DNA of 64,000 bases, from NCBI GenBank assembly GCA_020633195.1, contig JACKEC010000019.1:507741-571740 (forward strand), in the 5' to 3' direction. The stretch's first letter is position 1. Each line of letters begins with the position of its first letter. Position numbers and translations under genes: made by a program. The notes below the pieces were generated by a model. That model had not been told where the DNA came from, made no database searches, and saw nothing but the letters and a program-made list of their open reading frames with translations. Shown here in pieces: positions 49,804-57,279 of this stretch. This DNA comes from Sandaracinaceae bacterium (GTDB lineage: Bacteria; Myxococcota_A; Polyangia; Polyangiales; Sandaracinaceae).

Positions 49804-50628
49804 CTACGTGCGCGAGGCGTCGGCCTCCGCGACGAAGAGGGTCGCGGTGCGGATCCTCCTGTCATCGTCGAAGGTGAAGAGCGCGACCCCGGTCTGCGGC
49901 TCGCCCTCGCGCGCGAAGTCGATCCGGGCGGCTACTGTCTGTCCGCAGGCGATGGGGTTGGACACGCGGAGCTGTGCGAGGTCGACGAGCGCTTCTCGCG
50001 CCGGCGACGTGTCCGCCAGGAGCGCGCCGAGCGCGGCCTCGTCCTTCGCCGCGACCGCGCGGCCGAGCGCGACGGCCGCGGCCTCGCCTCGTCCGAACAC
50101 GCCTCTCGTGAGCGCCTTCAGGTAGCCGAGGATCCCGCGCAGGCGCTGGTTGGCGAGCAAGCGCAGGCTCAAGAGGGTCATCGACCACCACGCGAGGGGG
50201 CCGCCGAGCAGGACCTTCACGACCATCCGACGCAGCGACCAGTGCGCCGCGAGCCGCGTGACGAGCAGCCCGTCGGCCCCTTCGTCGAGCTCGTAGATCA
50301 CGTAGGCGGGGACCTGGAGCGTGAAGCCCGACGCGAAGCGCGTGTGGATCGTGACGTCACGTCCGATGGCGAGATCGTGACGGCCGTCTCGCGCCACCTC
50401 GAAGCGGATGTCCGTGCCGGCGATGAAGGTGTCCCAGAAGAGGCCGAGCTGATCCTCGCCGCCCGGGCCGGCGCGCAGATGCGGGCCGGCGCCCACGGGG
50501 TCCTCGATGATGCCGTCGGGCGCGAAGAGGCTCACCCAGCCGGCTCGATCCTGCGCCGCGACCATCGCCGGGGAGGCCTCGACGACCTCCATGAGCTGGT
50601 CGAGGGGCGGTTGCATCGCGCGGAGCAT
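49804..50628 (-). CDS. NTF2-like/SnoaL-like protein, apparently two NTF2 halves
   Basis: 274 residues from ATG 50628 (ATG 50616 is an alternative; neither has a clear ribosome binding site). The first half has the ketosteroid-isomerase-like segment AAQDRAGWVSLFAPDGIIED and IRFEVARDGRHDLAIGRDVT. The second half (residues about 185-274) reads AVALGRAVAAKDEAALGALL and TVAARIDFAREGEPQTGVAL, again NTF2-like. A central helix (WWSMTLLSLRLLANQRLRGI) is amphipathic or membrane-contacting. Small polar substrate or no enzyme activity; unknown. Confidence 0.72.
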   Translation of the reverse strand: MLRAMQPPLDQLMEVVEASPAMVAAQDRAGWVSLFAPDGIIEDPVGAGPHLRAGPGGEDQLGLFWDTFIAGTDIRFEVARDGRHDLAIGRDVTIHTRFASGFTLQVPAYVIYELDEGADGLLVTRLAAHWSLRRMVVKVLLGGPLAWWSMTLLSLRLLANQRLRGILGYLKALTRGVFGRGEAAAVALGRAVAAKDEAALGALLADTSPAREALVDLAQLRVSNPIACGQTVAARIDFAREGEPQTGVALFTFDDDRRIRTATLFVAEADASRT

Positions 50629-50639
50629 CGCAGGCGGGC

Positions 50640-51435
50640 AGTGGGTATGGAAACGCAAATCGCTTGGCGGTCGCCCGCACGAGCGAGAGCGGGAACGGGA
50701 GCACGCGCAGGAGTCCGAGGAAGAGCACGAGCCGAAGCCTGAGCGGAGCACGAGCCCAACCACGAGCGGGAGCACGAGCGCGAGCAGGGCCGGCCGGGGC
50801 CCGCCCACCCGCCGCCCCATCACCGTTCGAGTCGCATGGAGGCCGTGGTCCGCGCGAAGCGCGGCCCGGCCGACCGGCGCGCTCCGCGCGCCGACGGCGC
50901 GAAGCGCCCCTCCGTCGTAGGCGCGCAGCGCCGGAGACGGAGGCCGAGGGGGTGAGCCGGCGCCGCAGGCGCCGGCGAGGGGGACTGGGGTCCCCCTGGG
51001 GGACAGAACTCCCACGGGCCCGCACGTGGCCAGCGTCCCTACCGCCTCAAAACGTCGGGGGCGAAGCCCCCGCCTCGCGCGCGCAGCGCGCGAGAGAACA
51101 ACAGCTCGCGGAGTCCGCGCCAGTGATTCTCGACCATGCGAAAGTTCGAGAAGTTCGATCCGTCCCCCGTGACTCCCGCCACGCGTACATCCCACAGCAC
51201 CGGGGGCGAAGCCCCCGCCTCGCGCGCGAAGCGCGCGAGAGAACAACAGCTCGCGGAGTCCGAGCCCCACATCCATCGCCCGTCGAAAGTTCGAAAAGTT
51301 CGAACCGTCCCCATAGCTCGCCGTCTCAAAACGTCGCGGGCGAAGGCCCCGCCTCGCGCGCGACGCGCGCCAGAGAACATCCCCAGGCACACGCCGAGGG
51401 GAAGACCAGGCGCACCGCTCGCCGTACATGAGTCC
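50640..51435. repeat. Hairpin-rich intergenic region with ~145-base tandem repeat
   Basis: Roughly 790 bases without a plausible gene. 50640-50800 is rich in GAGCACGAGC/GAGCGGGAGCACGAG. 50830-50990 holds several GCGCGAAGCGC-type hairpins. From 51043 a unit recurs three times: CTCAAAACGTCG, the hairpin CGGGGGCGAAGCCCCCG (51056-51072; 51201-51217; degenerate near 51335), CCTCGCGCGCG-AAGCGCGCGAG, AGAGAACAACAGCTCGCGGA, and AAAGTTCGARAAGTTCGA (51140, 51286). The first two copies are 145 bases apart. Confidence 0.7.
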
Positions 51436-51897
51436 GTGCGTGCTCTCGTGTGTCTCGTGCTGCTCCTCGCCCCCGGTACGGCGTGGGCGCAGCCTCACGA
51501 GGGGCTGGCGTCGGTGGACGCGGAGCTCGCGCGGCGCTGGCCGGGGGCGCGGCGCACGCTGGTGTCGCTCGCGGCGACCGACGTGCCGGCGCTCCGTCGC
51601 GCGCTGTCGCACGGGCGGGTCCGGCCGAACCTGGTGGTGGCGCCGCTCGACGACGGTTGCGGCATCCCGCACGAGTCGTGGACGGGGGCCGACGCGAACG
51701 CGGCGTTCCGCGGGGCGCTCCTCGCCTGCCGCGCGGCGCGCCGACGCCCGGGGCCGGCGCGGTGGCGTTGGTACCGGGTGCGATGGGCGGTCGACGACGA
51801 CGACTTCAAGGACGAGGGCGTGGGCTTCCTGATCGTCGACCCCGCCGAAGGCCGCGCGCTCGTCGTCGAGCGCCTGTGGCACTGGTTCGAACGCTGA
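51436..51897 (+). CDS. Small secreted protein
   Basis: 153 residues from GTG 51436; cleavable signal VRALVCLVLLLAPGTAWAQ. The mature domain is short (about 130 residues), Arg-rich with one Cys pair (DDGCGIPHES, LLACRAARR) and an acidic patch (VDDDDFKDEG). It may be a small alpha/beta domain; no family recognised. The upstream DNA is the tandem-repeat region. Confidence 0.6.
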   Translation: MRALVCLVLLLAPGTAWAQPHEGLASVDAELARRWPGARRTLVSLAATDVPALRRALSHGRVRPNLVVAPLDDGCGIPHESWTGADANAAFRGALLACRAARRRPGPARWRWYRVRWAVDDDDFKDEGVGFLIVDPAEGRALVVERLWHWFER

Positions 51898-52021
51898 GCG
51901 CCCGCGACCCGATGGAGGTCAGGCGACGACGTAGGCGGAGTAGCAACGCGCGACGGGCGCGGTCGGAGTCGCGCTCGTCCCATGCGACGCTGGGGCACGC
52001 TCGCTCGTGCTACGGAGCGGC

Positions 52022-52612
52022 ATGCGCGCCAACCCGCTCTCGCATCACCTGTTCACGATGGCCTGCAACGGCGCGTGGGCGAACCAGCGCCTGCTCTCGG
52101 TCTGCGCGCGCCTCGACGACGAGGCCTTCGCCGCCCCCCGCGTCGGGTTCTTCGGCTCCCTCCTCGCGACCGCGAACCACGTCCTCACCGTCGACTGGTT
52201 CTACGTGGACGCGATCGAGCGCGCCCTCGACGGCGCGCCGCCGCACCCGAGCCCCGGCGATCACTTCGAGCCCGAGCTGCCCTTCGCGCGGTGTGCGGAG
52301 CTCGCGTCGGCGCAACGCGAGGTCGATCTGCGCCTCGTCGACCGCTGCCGCGCGCTCTCGGACGACGCGCTCGACGTCGAGGTGCGGATCCGGAGGCGCT
52401 CGGGAGACACGCGGGACCCGCTCGTCCGCGTGCTCGCGCACCTCTTCCAGCACTCGATCCACCACCGTGGACAGATGCACGCGATGTTGTCGTCCACGGA
52501 GCTCGCGCCGCCGCCCCTCGACGAGTTCTTCGGCGTCGGCGAGGCCGCGGGGCGCGCCCGCGAGCTCGAGGCGCTCGGGCTCTCGGAGGAGTCGATCTGG
52601 GGCGGCGGCTGA
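52022..52612 (+). CDS. DinB-like (DUF664) metal-binding protein
   Basis: 196 residues from ATG 52022. The four-helix DinB pattern is clear: LFTMACNGAWANQRLLSVCA, TANHVLTVDWFYVDAIERAL with the first His, and HLFQHSIHHRGQMHAMLSST with the His pair (HxxxHHRGQ). Such proteins bind a divalent metal and include bacillithiol/mycothiol-dependent transferases; substrate unknown. A single-gene unit. Confidence 0.85.
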   Translation: MRANPLSHHLFTMACNGAWANQRLLSVCARLDDEAFAAPRVGFFGSLLATANHVLTVDWFYVDAIERALDGAPPHPSPGDHFEPELPFARCAELASAQREVDLRLVDRCRALSDDALDVEVRIRRRSGDTRDPLVRVLAHLFQHSIHHRGQMHAMLSSTELAPPPLDEFFGVGEAAGRARELEALGLSEESIWGGG

Positions 52613-52655
52613 GGGGACGCGTCGAGGCCTCCGCGTCGGATGGCGGAGCGAGCTC

Positions 52656-52673
52656 GAACGAGGTACGGCGCCG
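52656..52673 (+). repeat. Copy of the GAACGAGGTACGGCGCCG repeat
   Basis: Eighteen bases identical to 31024-31041, located six bases before the ATG of the next gene (52679), so it may provide that gene's ribosome binding region (GAGGTACGG). Confidence 0.5.
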
Positions 52674-52678
52674 GGCAC

Positions 52679-53365
52679 ATGACACGTGACGAGTGGGCCG
52701 AGCTGGGGCGGACGATCACCGAGGCGCGCGCCGAGCAGCGCGACCGCGCCACCCGCGCGCTCGCGTCGCGCGCGCTGGCCGACCTGGAGCTCCTCTTCGA
52801 GGGACGCCCCGCCGCGCCGCCGCTCCTCGCGGCGCTCGGGGAGCAGCTCGCCGAGGTGTCGTTCGAGGATTGGGCGCGGCTGGGCTCACGCGACGTTGCC
52901 GAGGTCCTGACGGAGGTCGAGGTCTGGCGGAAGCTCGACGACACGTGGCAGTGGGCGAACCAAGAGGAGGAGCCCGGCGAGGACGCCTGGGCGTGTTTCC
53001 TCGACGGCCTCCGCGAAGATCTCGAGCCGCTCCGCGACGAGCTCCAGGCGCAGGCCGCCGAGGTCGCCGCGGGTCAGGAGCGCTTCGACGCGGCTGCCAC
53101 CCTCGGTCTCTGGCCCCTCGAGTACGCGGGTCAGTCCCGCGCCGTTCACGCGGAGGCGCTCGACGCCATCGCCGAGCGCATGGGGATCCCTCGCTCGGAG
53201 ATGCTCGACGTCGAGTCGATCGAGGACGAGCCGCTCTTCGTGCTCAGCGACGAGGCACACGCGATCGAGGCGCTCGCCGACGCGCTCGCCGCGCGCATCG
53301 CCTGGGCGCGGGCGTCGCACCGCCTCTCGCTCCCGCGAAGCGCTGCCCCCGTCGTCGATGGCTAG
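52679..53365 (+). CDS. Acidic cytoplasmic protein of unknown function
   Basis: 228 residues from ATG 52679. Helical throughout and rich in Glu/Ala (RTITEARAEQRDRATRALAS, LDGLREDLEPLRDELQAQAA), with a Trp-rich middle (KLDDTWQWANQEEEPGEDAW). No signal, membrane segment or metal motif. No family recognised; it could be a tetratricopeptide-free helical scaffold or an immunity-like protein. Its stop codon is the first codon of an inverted repeat. Confidence 0.62.
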   Translation: MTRDEWAELGRTITEARAEQRDRATRALASRALADLELLFEGRPAAPPLLAALGEQLAEVSFEDWARLGSRDVAEVLTEVEVWRKLDDTWQWANQEEEPGEDAWACFLDGLREDLEPLRDELQAQAAEVAAGQERFDAAATLGLWPLEYAGQSRAVHAEALDAIAERMGIPRSEMLDVESIEDEPLFVLSDEAHAIEALADALAARIAWARASHRLSLPRSAAPVVDG

Positions 53366-53528
53366 AGCGCCAATCGGTCGAGACCGCCGGAATTCATGGG
53401 CCGGCCAGCCGCCAGGCGCGGCCAGCCGCTCCTCGACGATGCTTTGGCATCGCCTCGTCACGTCTGACCACGCCTGACGGCCATCGCGCTCCAAGCCTTC
53501 TCGGCTCTTCAAACCGATCGGCGCTCTA
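53363..53528. terminator. Inverted-repeat terminator region between convergent genes
   Basis: TAGAGCGCCAATCGGT (53363-53378) and its inverted copy (53513-53528) begin exactly at the stop codon TAG of each of the two convergent genes; 15 of 16 positions match. Between them lie GGCCGGCCAGCCG and an inner hairpin CGATGC-TTTG-GCATCG (53439-53454). The structure probably ends both transcripts. Confidence 0.7.
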
Positions 53529-54890
53529 TCGTGGGGCGTAGCGCTCGCGCGCGGTCGCGGCGGCCGCCGGGTCGAGCCGTCCCACGACCTCCTCGAACGC
53601 GGGGCGGTCGCACGCCCCGAGCACGCGCAGCGACCCGCCGAACCGCGAGTCGCTCGGCGCGAGCGCGCGCTCGGGGCTCGTCAGCTCGCGCGCGGTCCGT
53701 GTCGCGTCGGCGTCGCAGTGTTGCGAGAAGTAGCCTCCCGCGATGCTGGCGGCGTCGCCACAGCGCTGGGGCTCCACGAGGACCGCGTCCGTCCGGCAAT
53801 CCCGGTTCGGGAGCCCACGCATCCCGAACCCGCGGAGCAGGGCGGCGCGGACGAGGCCTCGGTCGCCGCAGTCCAGCGTGGTCCTCGTCAGCGCCGCCAC
53901 TTGGAAGCTCCCAAGCTCCTCGCGGTCGTAGTCGGGCGTCGCAGCCGCGAGCCGGTGCAGCGAGTCGCAGCGAGACGCCTCCTGAAGTGACCCCCCGAGC
54001 TGGCCCGGCACGTCTGGCTCGCAGCGGTCCGGATCGGTCGCGCAGACCGTGATCCACGCGTCCACGATCTGCTGGCGCGTCGAGACCGGGAGGTTCGAGC
54101 CGAGCTCGCACACGAACGAGCGGAGGTCGGCCGCGCCGTCGGGCATCAGACGGGAAGCCACCGCGTTCGCCAGCTCCGGGTCGGTCGCGACGTGCCGCCG
54201 GAGCGCGTCCTTGGCTCCCTCTTCGTAGAGCTGCAGGGGGAAGCCTCGACCCACCGCGCACTGGAAGGCCGCGAGGCTCAGACCGGCGTACGCGAGGTGG
54301 TCGCAGTGATGCGGCTCTTCGCGCGCCGCGAGGAGCTGCTCCATCGGAGGCGCGCGCTCCAACGCCTCGGCGCACGTCCCCTCCTCGCCTGCGTGATCGA
54401 GGACCAGCAGGTCCTCTCGCACGACAGCGACGAACCAGGGGATGCGGTAGCGGCCCTGCGCCTCGCGGATGCGGAACGCCGCCCGCGAGCCGCGCGCGCA
54501 GGAGTCGATGGTCATTCCGTTCACGATCGCGTCGCCCGTGGCCTGGTCCTCGACCCCGCCGCGGGTGGACTGCGTCGCGCTCAGGACGTGGAGGTCGTCG
54601 CCGCCGCGACGAGCCACGACCCGGAACCCCACGTACCAGTCGTCGTGTCCCTCCACCACGCGACTGGGGAGGCGCCCCCCGCCCAGGTGCATCGGGGAGT
54701 GCCGGCCGGCGCAGGCCCCGTGGATCTCGAAGACGACGCCGTCGAGATCGTGCCGCGCGAGCATCTGGTCCCCGCCCTCGAGCTCGCGGGGGCCGCACTC
54801 GACGCCGCCGACGAGGACCAGCAGGCCGAGCCATCGAGCGCAGCCACGCAAGAGACGGTGCGGGGGAGAAGGGCGCTCGCAGGATCTCAC
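53526..54890 (-). CDS. Large exported lipoprotein of unknown function
   Basis: 454 residues; signal LLRGCARWLGLLVLVGGVEC. The mature part has about fourteen Cys spread through a mixed alpha/beta protein (DSCARGSR, GTCAEAL, EPHHCDHL, SFVCELGS, ITVCATDPDRC, TLDCGDRG, NRDCRTD, LGACDRPA). No repeat or catalytic motif is recognised. The convergent neighbour shares its terminator. The unusual length and many single Cys suggest a disulfide-bonded surface or periplasmic protein. Confidence 0.65.
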   Translation of the reverse strand: MRSCERPSPPHRLLRGCARWLGLLVLVGGVECGPRELEGGDQMLARHDLDGVVFEIHGACAGRHSPMHLGGGRLPSRVVEGHDDWYVGFRVVARRGGDDLHVLSATQSTRGGVEDQATGDAIVNGMTIDSCARGSRAAFRIREAQGRYRIPWFVAVVREDLLVLDHAGEEGTCAEALERAPPMEQLLAAREEPHHCDHLAYAGLSLAAFQCAVGRGFPLQLYEEGAKDALRRHVATDPELANAVASRLMPDGAADLRSFVCELGSNLPVSTRQQIVDAWITVCATDPDRCEPDVPGQLGGSLQEASRCDSLHRLAAATPDYDREELGSFQVAALTRTTLDCGDRGLVRAALLRGFGMRGLPNRDCRTDAVLVEPQRCGDAASIAGGYFSQHCDADATRTARELTSPERALAPSDSRFGGSLRVLGACDRPAFEEVVGRLDPAAAATARERYAPR

Positions 54891-54975
54891 TCGGGCACGA
54901 TAGCGCCAATCCGTGGAGCTCTCCGACCATCGCGGGCGGACCCCTCGAGCACGCCCGCTGAGAGGCCTCGGCGAT

Positions 54976-55770
54976 TCACAGCACGAAGGGGATCAGGATC
55001 TTGCGGTCCTTCGGGTAGTCCTCGAAGCGCTCTCGGTACCAGCGGTGGGTGGCGAAGGCGCGGGGCACGAGGTTGGCCGCGCTAAGGGTGAGGATGAAGA
55101 CGCCGGCCAGCGACCAGGTGGCGATCGCGAAGCCGAGCCAGGCCATGAGCTCGGTGAAGTACGGCGCGTTGGTCACGTATCGGAAGAGGCCGCCGCGCGG
55201 GATGCGGTAGACCTTCTCGCCGGCCTCGACCTCGGCCTTGCTCCGCAGGTTCCGGGTGATGTGCTCGGTCTGCAGGTTGAGCGCGAAGAAGACGTAGTAG
55301 ATCGAGATCCCGATCAGGAAGCGCGGGTCGGTGAGCCAGGCGTCGGTGTACTGCGCGCCGAGGTCCGAGATGTAGGCGCTGTGCAGGTAGCCGTGCAGGC
55401 TCGTGGCGAGCCAGCCGATCAGGACCAGGCCGATCCCGAAGCTCTGGCGGTGCCCCTTGGGCGCCCGGATCGAGAGCGGGAAGAAGATCGCGCGGTTCCC
55501 ATAGTGGATGAGCCACACGCACAGGAACACGAGGGGCACGAGCTCGCCGCGGTTGCGACCTTGCAGGAAGACGAGGACGAACACGATCGGCGACGGGATC
55601 TCCATCAGGAACCAGCCGAGGCGCGGGTTGATCCGCAGCCCGAGCTTGGTGTTGCTGAAGCGCCCGTACGGGGAGTCGACGAACCAGGCCGCGATCGAGG
55701 TGATCCCCACGAAGAGGAAGCCGATCGCCAAGATGGTGTCGTAGACGCGGTCGCCGGTGTGCCAGGCCAT
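54976..55770 (-). CDS. Steroid 5-alpha-reductase-like integral membrane protein
   Basis: 264 residues from ATG 55770 with about six membrane helices (TILAIGFLFVGITSIAAWFV, IPSPIVFVLVFL, LVPLVFLCVWLIHY, FGIGLVLIGWLATSLHGYLH, FLIGISIYYVFFALNL, MAWLGFAIATWSLAGVFILT). The C-terminus has the family signature: RGGLFRYVTNAPYFTELMAW, NLVPRAFATHRWYRERFEDY and PKDRKILIPF. Such proteins reduce enone lipids with NADPH or methylate/isoprenylate C-termini; myxobacteria make steroids, so a lipid substrate is plausible (inference). Confidence 0.83.
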   Translation of the reverse strand: MAWHTGDRVYDTILAIGFLFVGITSIAAWFVDSPYGRFSNTKLGLRINPRLGWFLMEIPSPIVFVLVFLQGRNRGELVPLVFLCVWLIHYGNRAIFFPLSIRAPKGHRQSFGIGLVLIGWLATSLHGYLHSAYISDLGAQYTDAWLTDPRFLIGISIYYVFFALNLQTEHITRNLRSKAEVEAGEKVYRIPRGGLFRYVTNAPYFTELMAWLGFAIATWSLAGVFILTLSAANLVPRAFATHRWYRERFEDYPKDRKILIPFVL

Positions 55771-55857
55771 GTGGGGCGTACGAGAGCACGAACCCCGGTC
55801 GACGGCGAGCGCAGGCGCGGAGGGAATGTCGCCGCTCCGCCGGTGGTACCCTCGCGC

Positions 55858-57072
55858 ATGGGCGAGGGTCACAGCGGTAGGGTCTCCGTCGCGTCACTGG
55901 CGGTCCTCGGCGTCCTCGGGATCGCCGTCGCCATCGGCGCCGTCGCGATGGTCCAGTGCGAGGCGCCCGCGACGTCACCCGACGCCGCGACGCTGGCGGC
56001 GGACGCGGGATCGGAGGCGGACGCCAGCCTCGACGCCGCGCCCGCCACCGCCGTCGAGGGCGCCCCGTACAGCGAGGCCGAGCCGGTCGCCGTCGAGCCG
56101 ACCCCGCCCCCCGACGAGGAGGTGGTCGCGCCGCTCCCCGTCGCCGACGACGCGCCGCTCGCGACGCGGCTCCTCGCGCATCACGGCGTCGAGGCCGACG
56201 ACTCCACGGCGCTCGCGATCGTCGACGCGACGGTCGAGCACGGGCGGCACACGTGGGTGCTCTACCGGGTGATGGGGGAGGAGCTGTTCTTCGCCGAGCT
56301 CGACCGCTCCGACGACGGAACCGCCGCGGAGGCCGCGCGGGTCCTGCTCGAAGATCCGGGCGAGGAGAGCTGGGCCGCCGCGCGCACCCGATACGGCGCC
56401 CACGCGAGCCGCTGGGCCCCGTACCTCGTCGCGGCGGCGGCGGGGACGCCGCGCTGGGTGTATTTCCTCGGCCAGCTCGCGGGCGAGCAGGTCGTTCGCA
56501 GCGAGCCGATCTACGACCTCGCGATGGTCGGGGCCGACGCGGAGTGGGACTGGGCCTGCGAGGTCGCGACGGAGCTGCGCGCGCGGGACCTCGACGGGGA
56601 CGGAGAGCTCGAGCTCACCGCGATCCTCGGGGGGCTCCGGGTGCCGCTGGCGCTCGCCGCCCAGTACGAGGAGGAGGAGCAAGTGAGCGAGTGCGGCGCG
56701 GTCGCGCTGATCCTCGGCGCCGACTTCGAGGTGCAGGCCCGGTTCCTCCGCGAGTACCACCACGACTTCGTCAACAACTGGAACGAGCAGAACGACACGC
56801 GCGAGAGCGTGTGGCGGCTCGGCGACACGGATGGAGACGGGCACGCGGACTTGCACGTCGTGACCCGCTGGACGGGCCGCACCTACGACGCCCCCGACGG
56901 CTGCGATCCCGACGAGGACCCGACCCCCGAGCACGAGGAGGTCGACCGCGGGCGCTCGGAGCACGACTGCCCCTACGACGTGGCCAGCGATCGCTGGGTC
57001 TGCCCCGCGCTCGGCCCGCGCGAGCCCACCGGCTTCGCCCCCGACGCCGAGATCATGGGCGCGGAGCGCTAG
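55858..57072 (+). CDS. Membrane-anchored protein with FG-GAP/VCBS-like Asp-rich motifs
   Basis: 404 residues from ATG 55858. One N-terminal membrane helix (VASLAVLGVLGIAVAIGAVA) with Cys after it (MVQCEAP), then a long acidic Ala/Pro linker and a domain with two calcium-loop-like sequences: RDLDGDGELELTAILGG and GDTDGDGHADLHVVTR, the DxDxDG pattern of FG-GAP/VCBS repeats. Cys pairs near the end (GCDPDEDP, DCPYDV, VCPALG). Calcium binding is inferred. A perfect hairpin follows its stop. Confidence 0.7.
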   Translation: MGEGHSGRVSVASLAVLGVLGIAVAIGAVAMVQCEAPATSPDAATLAADAGSEADASLDAAPATAVEGAPYSEAEPVAVEPTPPPDEEVVAPLPVADDAPLATRLLAHHGVEADDSTALAIVDATVEHGRHTWVLYRVMGEELFFAELDRSDDGTAAEAARVLLEDPGEESWAAARTRYGAHASRWAPYLVAAAAGTPRWVYFLGQLAGEQVVRSEPIYDLAMVGADAEWDWACEVATELRARDLDGDGELELTAILGGLRVPLALAAQYEEEEQVSECGAVALILGADFEVQARFLREYHHDFVNNWNEQNDTRESVWRLGDTDGDGHADLHVVTRWTGRTYDAPDGCDPDEDPTPEHEEVDRGRSEHDCPYDVASDRWVCPALGPREPTGFAPDAEIMGAER

Positions 57073-57095
57073 CAGGCTGCCGAAAGCAGCCTGCT
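57071..57095 (+). terminator. Perfect hairpin terminator
   Basis: AGCAGGCTGC-CGAAA-GCAGCCTGCT then TTCCG; the hairpin begins within the stop codon (57070-57072) of the upstream gene. The following DNA up to 57279 is an unusual mix of GCCCGTGCCC and GGGCACGGGC hexamers in opposite orientations (57119-57236), likely to fold as well, and is shared with the minus-strand operon end. Confidence 0.75.
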
Positions 57096-57279
57096 TCCGT
57101 GCCGCGCGCGAAGCGCGGATGCCCGTGCCCGTGCCCGGACCGTTCCCGTCAACCGTTCCCGCAGAAGGCGCGTGATCTCGGGCACGGGCACCGGTCACGG
57201 GCCACGGGCGGGCACGGGCAAGGGCACGGGCACGGAGCAGGCTCCGAAACGGTCCCTTCGGGCCCATTTCAGCACCCTG

